A stretch of DNA of 64,000 bases from Austwickia sp. TVS 96-490-7B (GCF_019331795.1 NZ_JAHPZL010000007.1:309094-373093); one strand, 5' to 3'; counted from the stretch's first letter, positions 24,819 to 34,779 are shown. Numbers and translations: made by a program. Notes: generated from the letters alone by a model not told the origin.

Positions 24819-25841
24819 ATGGATCGGATGACAATGCTTCCTGCTGACGCTGCCCGTACCGACCGGCCGACTCGCTTGCGTGATCTCTCCGAGGAAGAGC
24901 TGTTGTCGGTGATCATGCCGGTGATGCGGTATGACGATGAGCGGATGGTTGTCGGACCGGGGGATGACGCCGCAGTGATGGGACTCAGCGAGGGTCGGGT
25001 CGTGATCACCACGGATGCGATGGTTCGAGGGGTGGACTGGCGCGATGACTGGTCTAGCGGCATCGATGTGGGGCGAAAGGTCATCGCGCAGAATCTGGGA
25101 GACGTGGCAGCGATGGGAGCAGTCCCGGCAGGGGTGGTGGTGACCCTGCTCGCCGATCCGGACACCACAGTGGAGTGGGTGGTGGATGTGTCGACGGGGA
25201 TCGCGGCGGCGGCTGCGGCTGCGGGATGCCCGGTTCTCGGTGGTGACCTTGGGTGCGCCGGTCAGGGTGCGGTGGTGGTGTCAGTGACTGCGCTGGGTGA
25301 TCTTCAGGGAAGACGCGCGGTGCTGCGGTCGGGGGCTCGCCCGGGTGATGTGGTCGCTGTCTCAGGAAGCCTGGGGCGGTCCGGCGCAGGCTTGACCTTG
25401 TTAACAGAAGGGGTGTCGTCGCCCCTGACAGGGCGATGGGCTGGGGTGGCCCGGGAATTGATAGAAACCCATAGAGCCCCGGTGACCCCCGTGCATGCGG
25501 GACCATGTGCCGCGGTAGCCGGGGCGAGAGCCATGATCGATATCAGTGACGGTTTGGTCCGTGACGCAGGGAGAGTGGCTGCTGCTAGTGGCGTCTGTTT
25601 GTCCCTCAACTCCGCAGCGTTAACGACGGACGTCGACCTGATTGCTGGGGTGCTGGGGGTGGATACCGCCTGGGAGATGGTCCTCGGCGGTGGTGAGGAG
25701 CATTCGCTGTTGGCGATTTTCCCTGCCGAGGTGTCATTGCCCGGTGATTTTCGCTGTATCGGTGCGGTGTCACCGGGCGCTGGGGTCCAGTTGGATGGTG
25801 CACCCTGTGTGATGCGGGGCTGGGATCATTTCGCCGGTTGA
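24819..25841 (+). CDS. thiL: Thiamine-monophosphate kinase
   Basis: ThiL, about 340 residues, phosphorylates thiamine monophosphate to thiamine pyrophosphate. The AIR synthase/PurM-like fold shows GPGDDAAVMG (metal and ATP binding), ITTDAMVRGVDW, VGRKVIAQNLGDVAAMGA, GGDLGCAGQ and MIDISDGLVRDAGRVA. GGGEEHSLL replaces the more usual GGEDYALL. Three ATGs lie close together (24819, 24828, 24834) with no strong ribosome binding site, so the start is uncertain by a few residues. It is divergent from the Lrp-like gene. Confidence 0.92.
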   Translation: MDRMTMLPADAARTDRPTRLRDLSEEELLSVIMPVMRYDDERMVVGPGDDAAVMGLSEGRVVITTDAMVRGVDWRDDWSSGIDVGRKVIAQNLGDVAAMGAVPAGVVVTLLADPDTTVEWVVDVSTGIAAAAAAAGCPVLGGDLGCAGQGAVVVSVTALGDLQGRRAVLRSGARPGDVVAVSGSLGRSGAGLTLLTEGVSSPLTGRWAGVARELIETHRAPVTPVHAGPCAAVAGARAMIDISDGLVRDAGRVAAASGVCLSLNSAALTTDVDLIAGVLGVDTAWEMVLGGGEEHSLLAIFPAEVSLPGDFRCIGAVSPGAGVQLDGAPCVMRGWDHFAG

Positions 25842-25975
25842 CGTCACCGGGAGGTCCATCACGCGGTGATGATCGAGGCGCCTAGATCATGGTTGTAGAG
25901 CGGGGGAGGGCGTGCTGCAGAGCGCAGCGGCCTCCTGGCGTGGCTGCCAGCAGATCGTGCCGATATACGACAAAA

Positions 25976-26000
25976 GCCGCTCCCAACCTGCGGGAGCGGC
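25976..26000 (-). terminator. Intrinsic terminator of rpmB
   Basis: GCCGCTCCC and GGGAGCGGC form a perfect 9-bp stem with a 7-base loop. On the minus strand it is followed by GCTTTTG, giving a short U run, 20 bases after the rpmB stop. Confidence 0.75.
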
Positions 26001-26019
26001 GTCAGTCGTGAAGGGAACG

Positions 26020-26214
26020 TCAGCGCTTTACCTTGCCAGCCTTCAGGCAGGAGGTGCAGACATTCAGTCGCTTCGGCGTCTTTCCGGTCACACCGACAAA
26101 CGCCTTGACCCGCTGGATGTTGGGTGTCCAGCGGCGGTTGGTGCGGCGGTGCGAATGCGAGATGTTGTGGCCGAAGCTCGGCCCCTTGCCGCAGACGTCG
26201 CAGTTGGCAGCCAC
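26020..26214 (-). CDS. rpmB: 50S ribosomal protein L28
   Basis: A 64-residue ribosomal protein. It keeps the zinc-binding cysteines of the C+ form (CDVCGKGP near the N-terminus and CTSCLKAGKV at the end). VSHSHRRTNRRW-type residues (ISHSHRRTNRRWTPNIQRV) define the family. The start is GTG 26214 with AGGAG nearby. The gene is transcribed away from the FakA-like gene, so the 279 bases between them hold two promoters. Confidence 0.94.
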   Translation of the reverse strand: MAANCDVCGKGPSFGHNISHSHRRTNRRWTPNIQRVKAFVGVTGKTPKRLNVCTSCLKAGKVKR

Positions 26215-26493
26215 AGGAATCTCCTAGCAGGAACGTGATGATCAACGTCAGAAACCCCTGTGACGCACCCGGCTTGTCATAGCGCGGCTTGCCCACAGGG
26301 AACCGGTCAAGCGTAGCCGAGTCCCGGGCACTTGCCCAAATGCGCAGGAATGACGCCACCCAGCCTAGGAAGACACCCCTCCCTTGACCAGGGGACACAG
26401 CATCCTCCCGATACCCTTCTCCCTGTCCCGAAGCGTGTCCCCACGGGTTGGGCAAAGCATCAAGGCAGCATGACGGACTGATAGGAGGTGGCG

Positions 26494-28116
26494 GTGAGTG
26501 CCTATCCGGGCCGATTAACCCCACGTGCGGCGCGACAATGGCTGGCCATTGCGCAGTGCCGACTCCGACGAGCCCGTAAGGATATCGATGAACTCAATGT
26601 CTTTCCGGTCCCTGACGGCGATACCGGAAGCAATCTGTACCAGACCTTCACGGCAGCCAGCCACGCCGCTCTCTTAGCGCCGACCGGGATGGTCGCATCT
26701 GCGCAGGAGATGGCAGCAGCGGCGTTGCTGTCTGCCAGGGGAAACTCGGGAATGATTCTCGCCCAGATCCTGCGCGGAGTCGCTGAGGTCACCGCAGCAG
26801 AACCCGACGCAAACACCCGCGGATTGTCGACATCCGCCGTCGCCGCAGCACTGGACCGAGCCCGGCGGCATGCCCGTTCCTGCCTGGGCGACCCCGTGGA
26901 AGGCACCATGCTGACCGTGATCGATGCTGCCGCTGACGGTGCCCTCGCTGCCGTTCAGGACGACGGCGATCTGGCCGCGACCAGCACGGCCGCGCACGCT
27001 GCAGCGCGGGTAGCGCTGGCCTGCACTCGCAGCCAACTTCCCGCCCTCACTGACGCTGGGATCGTCGACGCGGGTGGCGCTGGGCTGGTGATCCTCCTCG
27101 AAGCCCTTGAGGACGTCCTATCTGGGGCCACTCTCCTCCCTGCCGGAGCCGCACGACCCATGCCCCTTGATGGCCGGCACGCCCGATTCGCGCTCGACCG
27201 GCACCTGCCTGAAGTCCACGGCTACGAAGTCATGTATCAACTGTCGCATTTGTTGACATCCGACCAAAACCGTCTTCGTGATGCCCTGACCCGTCACGGA
27301 GACAGTGTGGTCGTGGCCGCTGGTCCAGACGCTGTCCGCGTTCACCTGCACTGCGAGGACCCCGAAGAGGCTCTCAACATCGCCAGCCGGTTCGCGACTC
27401 CGACCCAGGTGACTATCACCGCGCTGACCGGGCCGGGGCATGGCGCGTCCCCGCAGCGCGGGCAGCGTCAAGACCGCCAAGATCCTGCCACTCGATACGT
27501 CGCCCTCATCACAGGTCGACGACTCAGCGCCGCTCTCGCCGAGCATGCGATCCCCGCAGTCCACACTGCACAGCAGCTTCACGATCTCCTCACCGCGCCA
27601 GAGCTTGCTGGGACAGGATCACCGACCGTCGACACACTCCTGGTCATCCACCACCCTGACAGTCGGCAGATCATCTCCCTGGCCCAAGGGTCGTCCTCCG
27701 GCCAGGGAGGCACGGTAGCCATCATCGAGACCACCAGCGTCACCAGGGCCTTGGCAGCTCTCGCCGTACACGACCCTGCTTCACCCATGCAGGACGCCTG
27801 CACCGCTATGGAGGCCGCCGCCGCATCCTGTATCTCGGCCCGGCTTCGTCGTACCCCCGCAGGGGACGTGGCACTGAGTATCGCTGGCTGGACCGCAACG
27901 ACGTACGACGACCTCAGCCTTGCCGCCGCCGACATGCTGTCCGGTCTCTGTGCTGAGGATCATGAACTTGCCACGATCGTGACCGGAAACGGGCCGACAG
28001 CCCGTAACCTGACAGCCGAGCTATCAGACCTGTTCGCTCAGTACCGACCCCATCTGGACGTCGTCTGTTACCCCGGAGACCTCGACGATGACGAGGTAGA
28101 GGTCGGTTTCGAATGA
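26494..28116 (+). CDS. DhaL-domain (DAK2) kinase-like protein, FakA/YloV family
   Basis: A 540-residue protein with an N-terminal DhaL (DAK2) domain, including DELNVFPVPDGDTGSNLY, whose aspartates bind Mg-ATP, and LLSARGNSGMILAQILRG. A middle domain (HGYEVMYQLSH) and a C-terminal domain follow, as in the Firmicute fatty-acid kinase subunit FakA and its relatives. In Firmicutes FakA phosphorylates FakB-bound fatty acids; no fakB gene is in this window, so the substrate is unproven here. The start is GTG 26494, 5 bases after AGGAGG. The position before recG is the conserved actinobacterial one. The recG start is 35 bases downstream. Confidence 0.88.
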   Translation: MSAYPGRLTPRAARQWLAIAQCRLRRARKDIDELNVFPVPDGDTGSNLYQTFTAASHAALLAPTGMVASAQEMAAAALLSARGNSGMILAQILRGVAEVTAAEPDANTRGLSTSAVAAALDRARRHARSCLGDPVEGTMLTVIDAAADGALAAVQDDGDLAATSTAAHAAARVALACTRSQLPALTDAGIVDAGGAGLVILLEALEDVLSGATLLPAGAARPMPLDGRHARFALDRHLPEVHGYEVMYQLSHLLTSDQNRLRDALTRHGDSVVVAAGPDAVRVHLHCEDPEEALNIASRFATPTQVTITALTGPGHGASPQRGQRQDRQDPATRYVALITGRRLSAALAEHAIPAVHTAQQLHDLLTAPELAGTGSPTVDTLLVIHHPDSRQIISLAQGSSSGQGGTVAIIETTSVTRALAALAVHDPASPMQDACTAMEAAAASCISARLRRTPAGDVALSIAGWTATTYDDLSLAAADMLSGLCAEDHELATIVTGNGPTARNLTAELSDLFAQYRPHLDVVCYPGDLDDDEVEVGFE

Positions 28117-28150
28117 GACATGCCGACAACCACGGAGGCAACCCAGGCCG

Positions 28151-30349
28151 ATGGTGACCCTCAATACCCCGCTGACCCGAGCCATCAACGCCCCAGCGGC
28201 ACGCCTCCTAGCGACCCACCGCGACCTGCACACCGTTGAAGACCTGTTGTGGTTCTTACCCCGTCGCTACCTGGACCGGCAGACCGACCTGGAATCCCTC
28301 CACATCGGCGATCCCATCTCCTTCGTCGGGGAAGTGATCACCGCCGCCACCCGGAGCATGCGGGCCCGCCGTGGCCGAATGCTCACCGCCACAGTACGCA
28401 CCGCAAGTGGCCAACACATCGACCTCACTTTCTTCTCTGCCTACGGACATGAGGGTCGACTCATCCCTGGTGCCCACGGCATCTTCGCCGGCCAGGTGGG
28501 CCGTTACGGCGGTCGCTGGCAACTCGCGCATCCGGCGTACGAACTCTTTGGGGATCCCACGCAAGCCACTCCGGTCCTCCCTGATGACTCACAGGTCTTC
28601 CCGGTCTATCTCGACGTGCCGAAACTCCCTTCCTTCACCATCAGCAGATTGGTGCAACAGGTGCTCCTCACCGTGGAAGAACCTGACCATCCTGTGCCCA
28701 CCGACGTTCGTGCTCGACGCCACCTGCCTTCCTTGATCGAAGCGATGCGGTGGGTGCACCTGCCGCAGGACGAGCAGCAACGACACCGCGGCCTGCACGC
28801 TCTCAAATATGAAGAAGCGTTCGTGTTGCAGACCGTCCTGGCCCGTCGTCGTGCCGAGGCGGCCCGTGCCGTGGCGTTACCCAGGGTGCCGCCAGCAGAC
28901 GGATTGCTGCGCAGGTTTGATGCTCGGCTTCCCTTCCAGCTGACCACAGGCCAAGAGCGGGTCTGCGAACAGATCCTGCATGACCTGCGCAGAGAGCACC
29001 CGATGAACCGACTGCTTCAAGGCGATGTCGGCTCCGGAAAAACCGTCGTCGCTCTCCGCGCCATGCTTGCGGTGGTCGACGGCGGGGGACAGGCAGCGCT
29101 GCTCGCTCCAACTGAGGTTCTGGCCGCCCAACACCACCGGTCGATGACCTCCATGCTGGGCGACCTGGCCGAGGGGGGACTTCTCGGCGGAGCGGACCAG
29201 GGCACCCGAGTTGCTCTGCTCACCGGCAGCCAGTCCACTGCCCAACGCCGCCGAGCTCTCCTTCAGGTCGCCTCCGGAGAAGCGGGCATCGTCGTGGGAA
29301 CCCACGCGCTGATCCAGGACTCGGTCCACTTCGCCGACCTTGGCCTGGTGGTGGTTGATGAGCAGCACCGCTTCGGCGTCGAACAACGCGATGCGCTCCG
29401 AGGTAAAGCTGCCGCCGGTCGTTCCCCACACGTCTTAGTCATGACCGCGACTCCGATTCCCCGGACCGTCGCGATGACCGTGTTTGGTGACATGGACACC
29501 TCGGTGCTGGATGAAGTCCCCGCGGGACGATCCCCCATCGCCACCCATGTCGTCGACAACCCCCGCTGGTACGAACGAATCTGGGAACGCGTCGCTGAAG
29601 AGGTGCAGGCTGGTCATCAGGTGTACGTCGTCTGCCCCCGCATCGGGGAACAGGACGACGACGCCCCGGTCAGTCCTGATGAAGAGATGCCCCACCCTGA
29701 ATGGGAACATTCCGAAGAGCTCACCGACAACGACACTGCACCGCGGAGTGTGGTGGAGACCCTCACCGAGCTGCGGGAACACCCGGCCCTCGCTCACCTG
29801 AACATCGACCTGCTGCACGGCCGACTGTCCGCTGAGGAGAAAGACGCCCGGATGGCTGCTTTCACGGCGGGACACCTGGATGTGCTCGTCGCCACCACCG
29901 TCATCGAGGTCGGGGTGGACGTCCCCAACGCCACGGTGATGGTGATCCTCGACGCGGATCGTTTCGGCGTGAGCCAACTCCACCAGTTACGCGGCAGAGT
30001 CGGCCGAGGCACCGCACCTGGCCTGTGTTTGCTTGTCACCCGATCCACCACCGAGACCTCCCGAGAACGCTTAGCCGCGGTGGCATCCACCACTGATGGA
30101 TTCGACCTGTCTCGACTTGATCTAGAGCTACGTCGGGAAGGGGACGTCCTAGGAGCACGCCAGGCAGGACGTGCCTCCTCGCTGCGGGTGTTGCGGATCC
30201 GGACCGATGAGAAGGTGATCACCGCAGCACGACGTGATGCCGCGGAGCTGGTCGCCGTAGACCCTGACCTGACCGGCCACCCAGCCCTCGCAGCCGCTGC
30301 AGGACGGATGGTTGATGCTGAACGTGCCGCGTTCCTTGAGCGCGGCTGA
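28151..30349 (+). CDS. recG: ATP-dependent DNA helicase RecG
   Basis: RecG, 732 residues, is the superfamily 2 helicase that reverses stalled forks and migrates branched DNA. The N-terminal wedge (OB) domain, about residues 50-150, has the GEVITA strand. The motor has GDVGSGKTVVALRAM (Walker A), DEQHRFGVEQR (DExH motif II), MTATPIPRTVAMT (motif III), TTVIEVGVDVPNA (motif V) and QLRGRVGRG (motif VI). The final wedge-contacting region (EGDVLGARQAG) is intact. An acidic insert (about residues 500-520) between the helicase lobes is a variable loop. The ATG 28151 is followed at once by a GTG, which could also serve. Confidence 0.94.
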   Translation: MVTLNTPLTRAINAPAARLLATHRDLHTVEDLLWFLPRRYLDRQTDLESLHIGDPISFVGEVITAATRSMRARRGRMLTATVRTASGQHIDLTFFSAYGHEGRLIPGAHGIFAGQVGRYGGRWQLAHPAYELFGDPTQATPVLPDDSQVFPVYLDVPKLPSFTISRLVQQVLLTVEEPDHPVPTDVRARRHLPSLIEAMRWVHLPQDEQQRHRGLHALKYEEAFVLQTVLARRRAEAARAVALPRVPPADGLLRRFDARLPFQLTTGQERVCEQILHDLRREHPMNRLLQGDVGSGKTVVALRAMLAVVDGGGQAALLAPTEVLAAQHHRSMTSMLGDLAEGGLLGGADQGTRVALLTGSQSTAQRRRALLQVASGEAGIVVGTHALIQDSVHFADLGLVVVDEQHRFGVEQRDALRGKAAAGRSPHVLVMTATPIPRTVAMTVFGDMDTSVLDEVPAGRSPIATHVVDNPRWYERIWERVAEEVQAGHQVYVVCPRIGEQDDDAPVSPDEEMPHPEWEHSEELTDNDTAPRSVVETLTELREHPALAHLNIDLLHGRLSAEEKDARMAAFTAGHLDVLVATTVIEVGVDVPNATVMVILDADRFGVSQLHQLRGRVGRGTAPGLCLLVTRSTTETSRERLAAVASTTDGFDLSRLDLELRREGDVLGARQAGRASSLRVLRIRTDEKVITAARRDAAELVAVDPDLTGHPALAAAAGRMVDAERAAFLERG

Positions 30350-30361
30350 GAAGGGAAGACG

Positions 30362-30952
30362 ATGACACGTCTGGTGGCTGGAGCAGCCGGTGGGGTGCGC
30401 TTGGCGACACCTGGGGGTAGCAGCACCCGCCCCACCAGTGAGCGGGTGCGTGAGGCACTGTTCTCCCGGTTGGTACACCTGGGGGCGGTGGACGGGGCGC
30501 ACGTGCTCGACTTGTACGCCGGATCTGGGGCCCTCGGTCTGGAGGCGGCCTCCCGGGGTGCCTGCGCTGTCACTCTCGTTGAACACAACCGTCGGGCCGC
30601 CCACGTGGTCCGAGCCAACGTCGAGACGGTGGGGCGGGCGTTATCTGGCGCTGGTCGGAAGATGCATTGGGATATCGCGGTAGAGCCGGTACATCGTTTC
30701 TTGGCTGGGACACGCGGAGGATACGACCTGGTGCTCTCGGACCCCCCGTACGATCTTGCGGAGTCCGATCTGGCGGAAGACCTACTCCTCCTGACACGTC
30801 ACGGCGTGCTGACTGACCAAGCCACGGTAGTGGTGGAGCGGTCGGTGCGTTCGCCGGAGCCGCTGTGGCCGCAGGGGATGATGCGGTGGGACGAGCGCCG
30901 GTACGGCGAAACGGTGCTGTGGTTCGCTGAGCCTGGTCGCGTGCCGGAATAA
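30362..30952 (+). CDS. rsmD: 16S rRNA (guanine(966)-N2)-methyltransferase
   Basis: RsmD, 196 residues, methylates G966 of 16S rRNA on the small subunit using S-adenosylmethionine. LDLYAGSGALGLEAASRGA is the SAM-binding motif I and LSDPPYDL is the N6/N2-amino methyltransferase catalytic NPPY-like motif. RPTSERVREALFSRL is the conserved N-terminal RNA-contact region. It begins 12 bases after recG, with GAAGGGAAG as ribosome binding site, so it is in the same operon. Confidence 0.92.
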   Translation: MTRLVAGAAGGVRLATPGGSSTRPTSERVREALFSRLVHLGAVDGAHVLDLYAGSGALGLEAASRGACAVTLVEHNRRAAHVVRANVETVGRALSGAGRKMHWDIAVEPVHRFLAGTRGGYDLVLSDPPYDLAESDLAEDLLLLTRHGVLTDQATVVVERSVRSPEPLWPQGMMRWDERRYGETVLWFAEPGRVPE

Positions 30953-31074
30953 GAGGTGAGCGGGAACTGGCCAAGGCGGGGTGACCGGGAGATGGCCGGG
31001 CAATGGTGTGCACAGGGTGCCTTAGATTGCGTCTCGATTACGAAGCGGCCACACCGGCCCATGAGGGGCATGTC

Positions 31075-31560
31075 ATGACATGGCCGCCAAGTAGAGTCCC
31101 GCAGGTGAGCAGATCGCAACGGGCCCGATGGCGTCATGCCGTCATCTGGGCTGCCGCTGGGGCCGTGCTGCTGTTGGTGGCAGGCGCTTTGGGACATTTC
31201 CTCGTGGGCGCGGTCGGTCTGTTGGTCTCTCTGGTGGGGGCGTGGGTGGCTTCCCCGTTGCGGGCTGACCCGTCGCTGACTCATTGGGATGCTCAGCAGC
31301 GACATGTGCGAGACGGGGCGATCGTGGTCTATTGGCGGCCGGGCTCCTTGGGCTGTCTTCGGCTACGGTCTTCGTTGCGGTCAGTCTCCGACCAGATCTT
31401 GTGGGTGAACGTCTGGGCCGACGATGAGGCTGCGGCGTTTGTGCGTGATGTCAATGGTGGTGCGGAGATCGTGCCAACGGCGATCCTGCGTAACGGCGAT
31501 GCGCTCTGTCATCCCTCACCGGACGCGGTGCGAGCCGATCTGCAGGACAGGGCAGCCTGA
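31075..31560 (+). CDS. Membrane-anchored glutaredoxin-like protein
   Basis: A 161-residue protein. Two adjacent hydrophobic stretches (about residues 22-58) anchor it, and the C-terminal domain looks like a glutaredoxin: IVVYWRPGSLGCLRLR at the active-site position, then a strand ILWVNVW and the cis-proline region AEIVPTAIL. The active site reads SLGC where dithiol glutaredoxins have CxxC, so only the second cysteine remains. This makes a dithiol mechanism unlikely. The start is ATG 31075 with AGGGG 6 bases upstream. It lies between rsmD and coaD, separated from coaD by 54 bases. Confidence 0.72.
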   Translation: MTWPPSRVPQVSRSQRARWRHAVIWAAAGAVLLLVAGALGHFLVGAVGLLVSLVGAWVASPLRADPSLTHWDAQQRHVRDGAIVVYWRPGSLGCLRLRSSLRSVSDQILWVNVWADDEAAAFVRDVNGGAEIVPTAILRNGDALCHPSPDAVRADLQDRAA

Positions 31561-31614
31561 CCGCTCTGCTGTCGTCCGTCTCGTCGGGTCCGCCAGCGCT
31601 GCTAGCGTCCTGGG

Positions 31615-32109
31615 GTGAGCATCACCCGACGTTGTGTCTGCCCAGGTTCCTACGATCCGGTGACCTTGGGTCATCTCGATATCATCAGGCGCGCTGCCGT
31701 GTTGTACGACGAAGTTGTGGTCGCTGTCCTGCATAACCCTGCGAAGGAGGGATTGTTCACTCCGCAGGAACGATTGCAGTTGATTGACGCCGAGTTGGCC
31801 GACGCTGGACTGTCTACGGTGCAGGCCTTGGTCTTTGAAAACCGGCTGTTGGTCGATGTGTGCGCTGAGATGGGGATCGGTGCCATTGTGAAGGGCTTGC
31901 GCGGGGAGACCGACTACAGCTACGAGTTGCCGATGGCGGTGATGAACCGGCGCCTGTCAGGGGTAGAGACGCTGTTCTTGCCGGGAGATCCGGCCTACAC
32001 GGAGGTCTCAAGTTCGTTGATGAAAGAGGTAGCCCGGTTTGGTGGGGATATCTCCGGTTTGGTGACTCCCCGGGTGCACGAAGCCCTGCGCGCTCGCTGC
32101 CTCCCCTGA
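31615..32109 (+). CDS. coaD: Phosphopantetheine adenylyltransferase
   Basis: CoaD, 164 residues, transfers AMP from ATP to 4'-phosphopantetheine in coenzyme A synthesis. CPGSYDPVTLGHLDII holds the nucleotidyltransferase (H/T)xGH motif, and IVKGLRGETDYSYELPMA and the C-terminal EVSSSLMKEVARFGG are typical. The start is GTG 31615. rsmD and coaD are neighbours in many bacteria; here the glutaredoxin-like gene separates them. Confidence 0.94.
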   Translation: MSITRRCVCPGSYDPVTLGHLDIIRRAAVLYDEVVVAVLHNPAKEGLFTPQERLQLIDAELADAGLSTVQALVFENRLLVDVCAEMGIGAIVKGLRGETDYSYELPMAVMNRRLSGVETLFLPGDPAYTEVSSSLMKEVARFGGDISGLVTPRVHEALRARCLP

Positions 32110-32242
32110 GCGAGGGAGGCCTGCAACCTGCCCGTCACCGTTGCATTTGGGGAGCCTGCCTCAGCGACGGTATCGTGGTGCGTCGGTCTGTGTCGTCAGG
32201 CACTGCCGATTGATGCTCAGTTACGCCGACGATGTGGATGCC

Positions 32243-32839
32243 ATGACCAGCCCCGACCCTCGCAGCCCCCTGGTGTTTGACACCAGGGTCCTCGGACGTC
32301 GAGCCGGGTCCATGGAAATTTTCGATGTCGATGCGCAATTGAGCATGGAGATGGGCACGGATGTCATCGCCGTCCCGGAGGGCGATGTGATCCATGTCGA
32401 CCTCCGTTTGGAATCGGTGCTGGAGGGCGTGCTCGCCTCGGGGACGGTAGATGCCGTTGCTGAAGGTGCCTGCGGACGATGTCTGGAGCCGGTCAGCTTG
32501 CCTGTGCAAGCCGAGTTCCTGGAATTGTTCGCCTATGCGGACCGCGCTGCCCATCACCAGCAGCTGGGGGACGACGAAACCGATCAGTGCGTGCTTGAGG
32601 GTTCCTTACTGGACCTTGAGCCGGTGCTCCGGGACGCGGTCGTGCTTGCATTGCCGTTCCAGCCGACCTGTCGGCCGGATTGCCCGGGCTTGTGTTCTGA
32701 GTGTGGTCAGTCTCTGACTGCCGATCCGGATCACGGGCATGACATCATCGACCCCCGCTGGGCGTCGCTCCAGTCCCTCGCCGCTGGCGAGGGAAGCGAC
32801 ACCAGCAGCCCACACATCGCTCAAGAGAAGAGGAACTGA
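32243..32839 (+). CDS. DUF177 (YceD) family protein
   Basis: A 198-residue protein of the YceD/DUF177 family, nearly always encoded before rpmF and linked to large-subunit rRNA or L32 function. VLEGVLASGTVDAVAEGACGRCLEP contains the conserved CxRCL element, and the C-terminal part carries CRPDCPGLCSECG, cysteines that could bind a metal, as in plastid and bacterial relatives. The start is ATG 32243; ATG 32213 is also possible, and the frame opens at 32141. The stop is one base before the rpmF start. Confidence 0.87.
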   Translation: MTSPDPRSPLVFDTRVLGRRAGSMEIFDVDAQLSMEMGTDVIAVPEGDVIHVDLRLESVLEGVLASGTVDAVAEGACGRCLEPVSLPVQAEFLELFAYADRAAHHQQLGDDETDQCVLEGSLLDLEPVLRDAVVLALPFQPTCRPDCPGLCSECGQSLTADPDHGHDIIDPRWASLQSLAAGEGSDTSSPHIAQEKRN

Positions 32840-32840
32840 C

Positions 32841-33035
32841 GTGGCCGTCCCGAAGCGGAAGATGTCGCGGTCCAACACCCGTTCGCGCCGCGCCAACTGG
32901 AAGACGACGGCGACCGCGCTGGCTGACTGCCCGCGCTGCTCGTCCCCCAAGATGCCCCATGTGGCCTGCCCGTCCTGCGGCAGCTACAACGGGCGTCACT
33001 ACATCGCTGCGGAGCGTTCCGAGCACCAGGCCTGA
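32841..33035 (+). CDS. rpmF: 50S ribosomal protein L32
   Basis: A 64-residue ribosomal protein with the usual start [19 protein letters not shown] and a four-cysteine zinc ribbon (CPRC and CPSC). The start GTG 32841 comes after AGAGGAAC. A second L32 copy without cysteines, common in actinobacteria, is not in this window. It forms an operon with the DUF177 gene and rnc. Confidence 0.94.
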   Translation: MAVPKRKMSRSNTRSRRANWKTTATALADCPRCSSPKMPHVACPSCGSYNGRHYIAAERSEHQA

Positions 33036-33046
33036 CGCGTCAGGCC

Positions 33047-33841
33047 ATGGGATCTGGCCACAAGAGCGTACGCACTGAGGAACGCCCCGTCGCCGAGCTC
33101 GTCGCCAGGATCGATGAGATCCTTGGCGTTCGGCTCGACGAGGGGGCGCTCCGGCATGCTCTGACACATCGCAGCTACGCCTACGAACATGGCGGCATCC
33201 CCAACAACGAACGTCTCGAATTTTTGGGCGACTCGGTGTTGGGTCTTGTCGTGACCGAGTCGCTGTACGGCGACCATCCAGATCTTCCCGAAGGCCAGCT
33301 GGCCAAGCTGCGTGCCGCTTGCGTCAACATGCGGGCGCTAGCCGCCGTCGGTCGAACGCTGGGCTTGGGTGACTTCCTGCTGTTGGGCCGGGGTGAAGAG
33401 ACCACCGGCGGCCGCGACAAGGCCTCGATCCTTGCCGATACGGTGGAAGCACTCATCGGGGCGGTCTATATCGCTGAAGGCATCGAGACCTCACGGGTTT
33501 TCGTGCATCACCTGGTTGATCCGCTGATGCGTGCTTCGACCCGATTGGGCGCTGGCCTGGACTGGAAGACCAGTTTGCAGGAAATGGCAGCGGCAGGAGC
33601 CTATGGTGCTCCTGAATATCGGGTCAGTGAGGACGGCCCAGACCACGCCAAGGTCTTCACCGCCCATGCTGTTTTGGGGTCCGAGGTCCTCGGCGAGGGG
33701 ACCGGTCACTCTAAGAAAGAAGCCGAGCAGCGGGCCGCTGAGGTTGCCTGGACCGAACTGGATCGACGAGCGCAGACCGCCACCCGGGATGCCGCTGACG
33801 CGGCAGAAGCGGTGGAGGGACCTGCCCAGATCATTCCCTAA
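33047..33841 (+). CDS. rnc: Ribonuclease III
   Basis: RNase III, 264 residues, cuts double-stranded RNA, including rRNA precursors. The catalytic signature [15 protein letters not shown] and the second acidic cluster [11 protein letters not shown] are present. The C-terminal dsRNA-binding domain ([20 protein letters not shown] to [14 protein letters not shown]) is complete. The protein continues with about 25 alanine-rich residues. The ATG at 33047 is 12 bases after rpmF with a weak ribosome binding site, so translational coupling is likely. Confidence 0.94.
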   Translation: MGSGHKSVRTEERPVAELVARIDEILGVRLDEGALRHALTHRSYAYEHGGIPNNERLEFLGDSVLGLVVTESLYGDHPDLPEGQLAKLRAACVNMRALAAVGRTLGLGDFLLLGRGEETTGGRDKASILADTVEALIGAVYIAEGIETSRVFVHHLVDPLMRASTRLGAGLDWKTSLQEMAAAGAYGAPEYRVSEDGPDHAKVFTAHAVLGSEVLGEGTGHSKKEAEQRAAEVAWTELDRRAQTATRDAADAAEAVEGPAQIIP

Positions 33842-33870
33842 CCGTTTTTCGGCCCCGGAAAGATCACGAG

Positions 33871-34779
33871 ATGCCAGAGCTGCCTGAGGTGGAGGTAGTC
33901 CGTCGTGGGCTCGCCGCACACACCGTCGGCCGCCAGATCGAGGCCGTTCGGCTGAACGGACATCGGGTGGCGCGTCGTCACGACGGCGGACCTGACGACC
34001 TGATCGCTCGTCTTACTGGTCAGGTCGTCAGGGAGGTACGGCGTCGCGGCAAATACCTCTGGATGGTGTTGGCGGAGTCGGCGCGTTCAGATGTGCCAGC
34101 AGATCACGCTTTAGTGATTCATCTGGGTATGAGCGGACAGATGCTGGTCACTGACCCTGAACGTCCCGCTCACCGGCACCAACATGCCACGATTGATTTT
34201 GCCGATGGCGGCAGCCAACTTCGATTCGTGGATCAGCGCACCTTCGGGGGCCTGCTGCTGAGCGATCTCGTTCCTGATCTACGAGCGCGGCGTCCTGAGC
34301 TCACCTCCGGAGTGCCGGCGCCGGTCTCTCACATCGCGTGCGACCCGTTAGAACCAGCATTTGATGTCGAGCACGTCGTTGACGTCGTACGTCGTCGTCG
34401 AAGCGGGATTAAACGAGCTCTGCTGGATCAGACCGTCGTCAGTGGGATCGGCAATATTTACGCCGATGAAGCGCTCTGGCGGTCCCAGATCCACGGGGAG
34501 TGTCGCTGTCACGATCTGCATGCGACCGACGTCAGGGCGTTGATAGGGCATGCCGCAGAGGTCATGACCCAAGCCTTGGGGGCGGGAGGCACGAGTTTTG
34601 ATGCGTTGTATGTCAACGTCAACGGCGCGAGCGGATACTTCGACCGATCGTTGGATGTGTACGGACGCCAGGGTCAGCCCTGCCGCCGTTGTGGGGCCAC
34701 GATTCGGCGGGAACAGTTCATGAACCGCTCCTCACATTTCTGCCCGCGCTGTCAGATCTACCCAGGCCACCTGGGCTAG
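33871..34779 (+). CDS. mutM: Formamidopyrimidine-DNA glycosylase
   Basis: MutM (Fpg), 302 residues, removes 8-oxoguanine and formamidopyrimidines and nicks the abasic site. The catalytic N-terminal [13 protein letters not shown] is present; the proline after the start methionine is the nucleophile. [13 protein letters not shown] gives the helix-two-turn-helix, and the C-terminal [13 protein letters not shown] to CPRC is the zinc finger. It starts 29 bases after rnc, in the conserved rpmF-rnc-mutM order. Confidence 0.95.
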   Translation: MPELPEVEVVRRGLAAHTVGRQIEAVRLNGHRVARRHDGGPDDLIARLTGQVVREVRRRGKYLWMVLAESARSDVPADHALVIHLGMSGQMLVTDPERPAHRHQHATIDFADGGSQLRFVDQRTFGGLLLSDLVPDLRARRPELTSGVPAPVSHIACDPLEPAFDVEHVVDVVRRRRSGIKRALLDQTVVSGIGNIYADEALWRSQIHGECRCHDLHATDVRALIGHAAEVMTQALGAGGTSFDALYVNVNGASGYFDRSLDVYGRQGQPCRRCGATIRREQFMNRSSHFCPRCQIYPGHLG

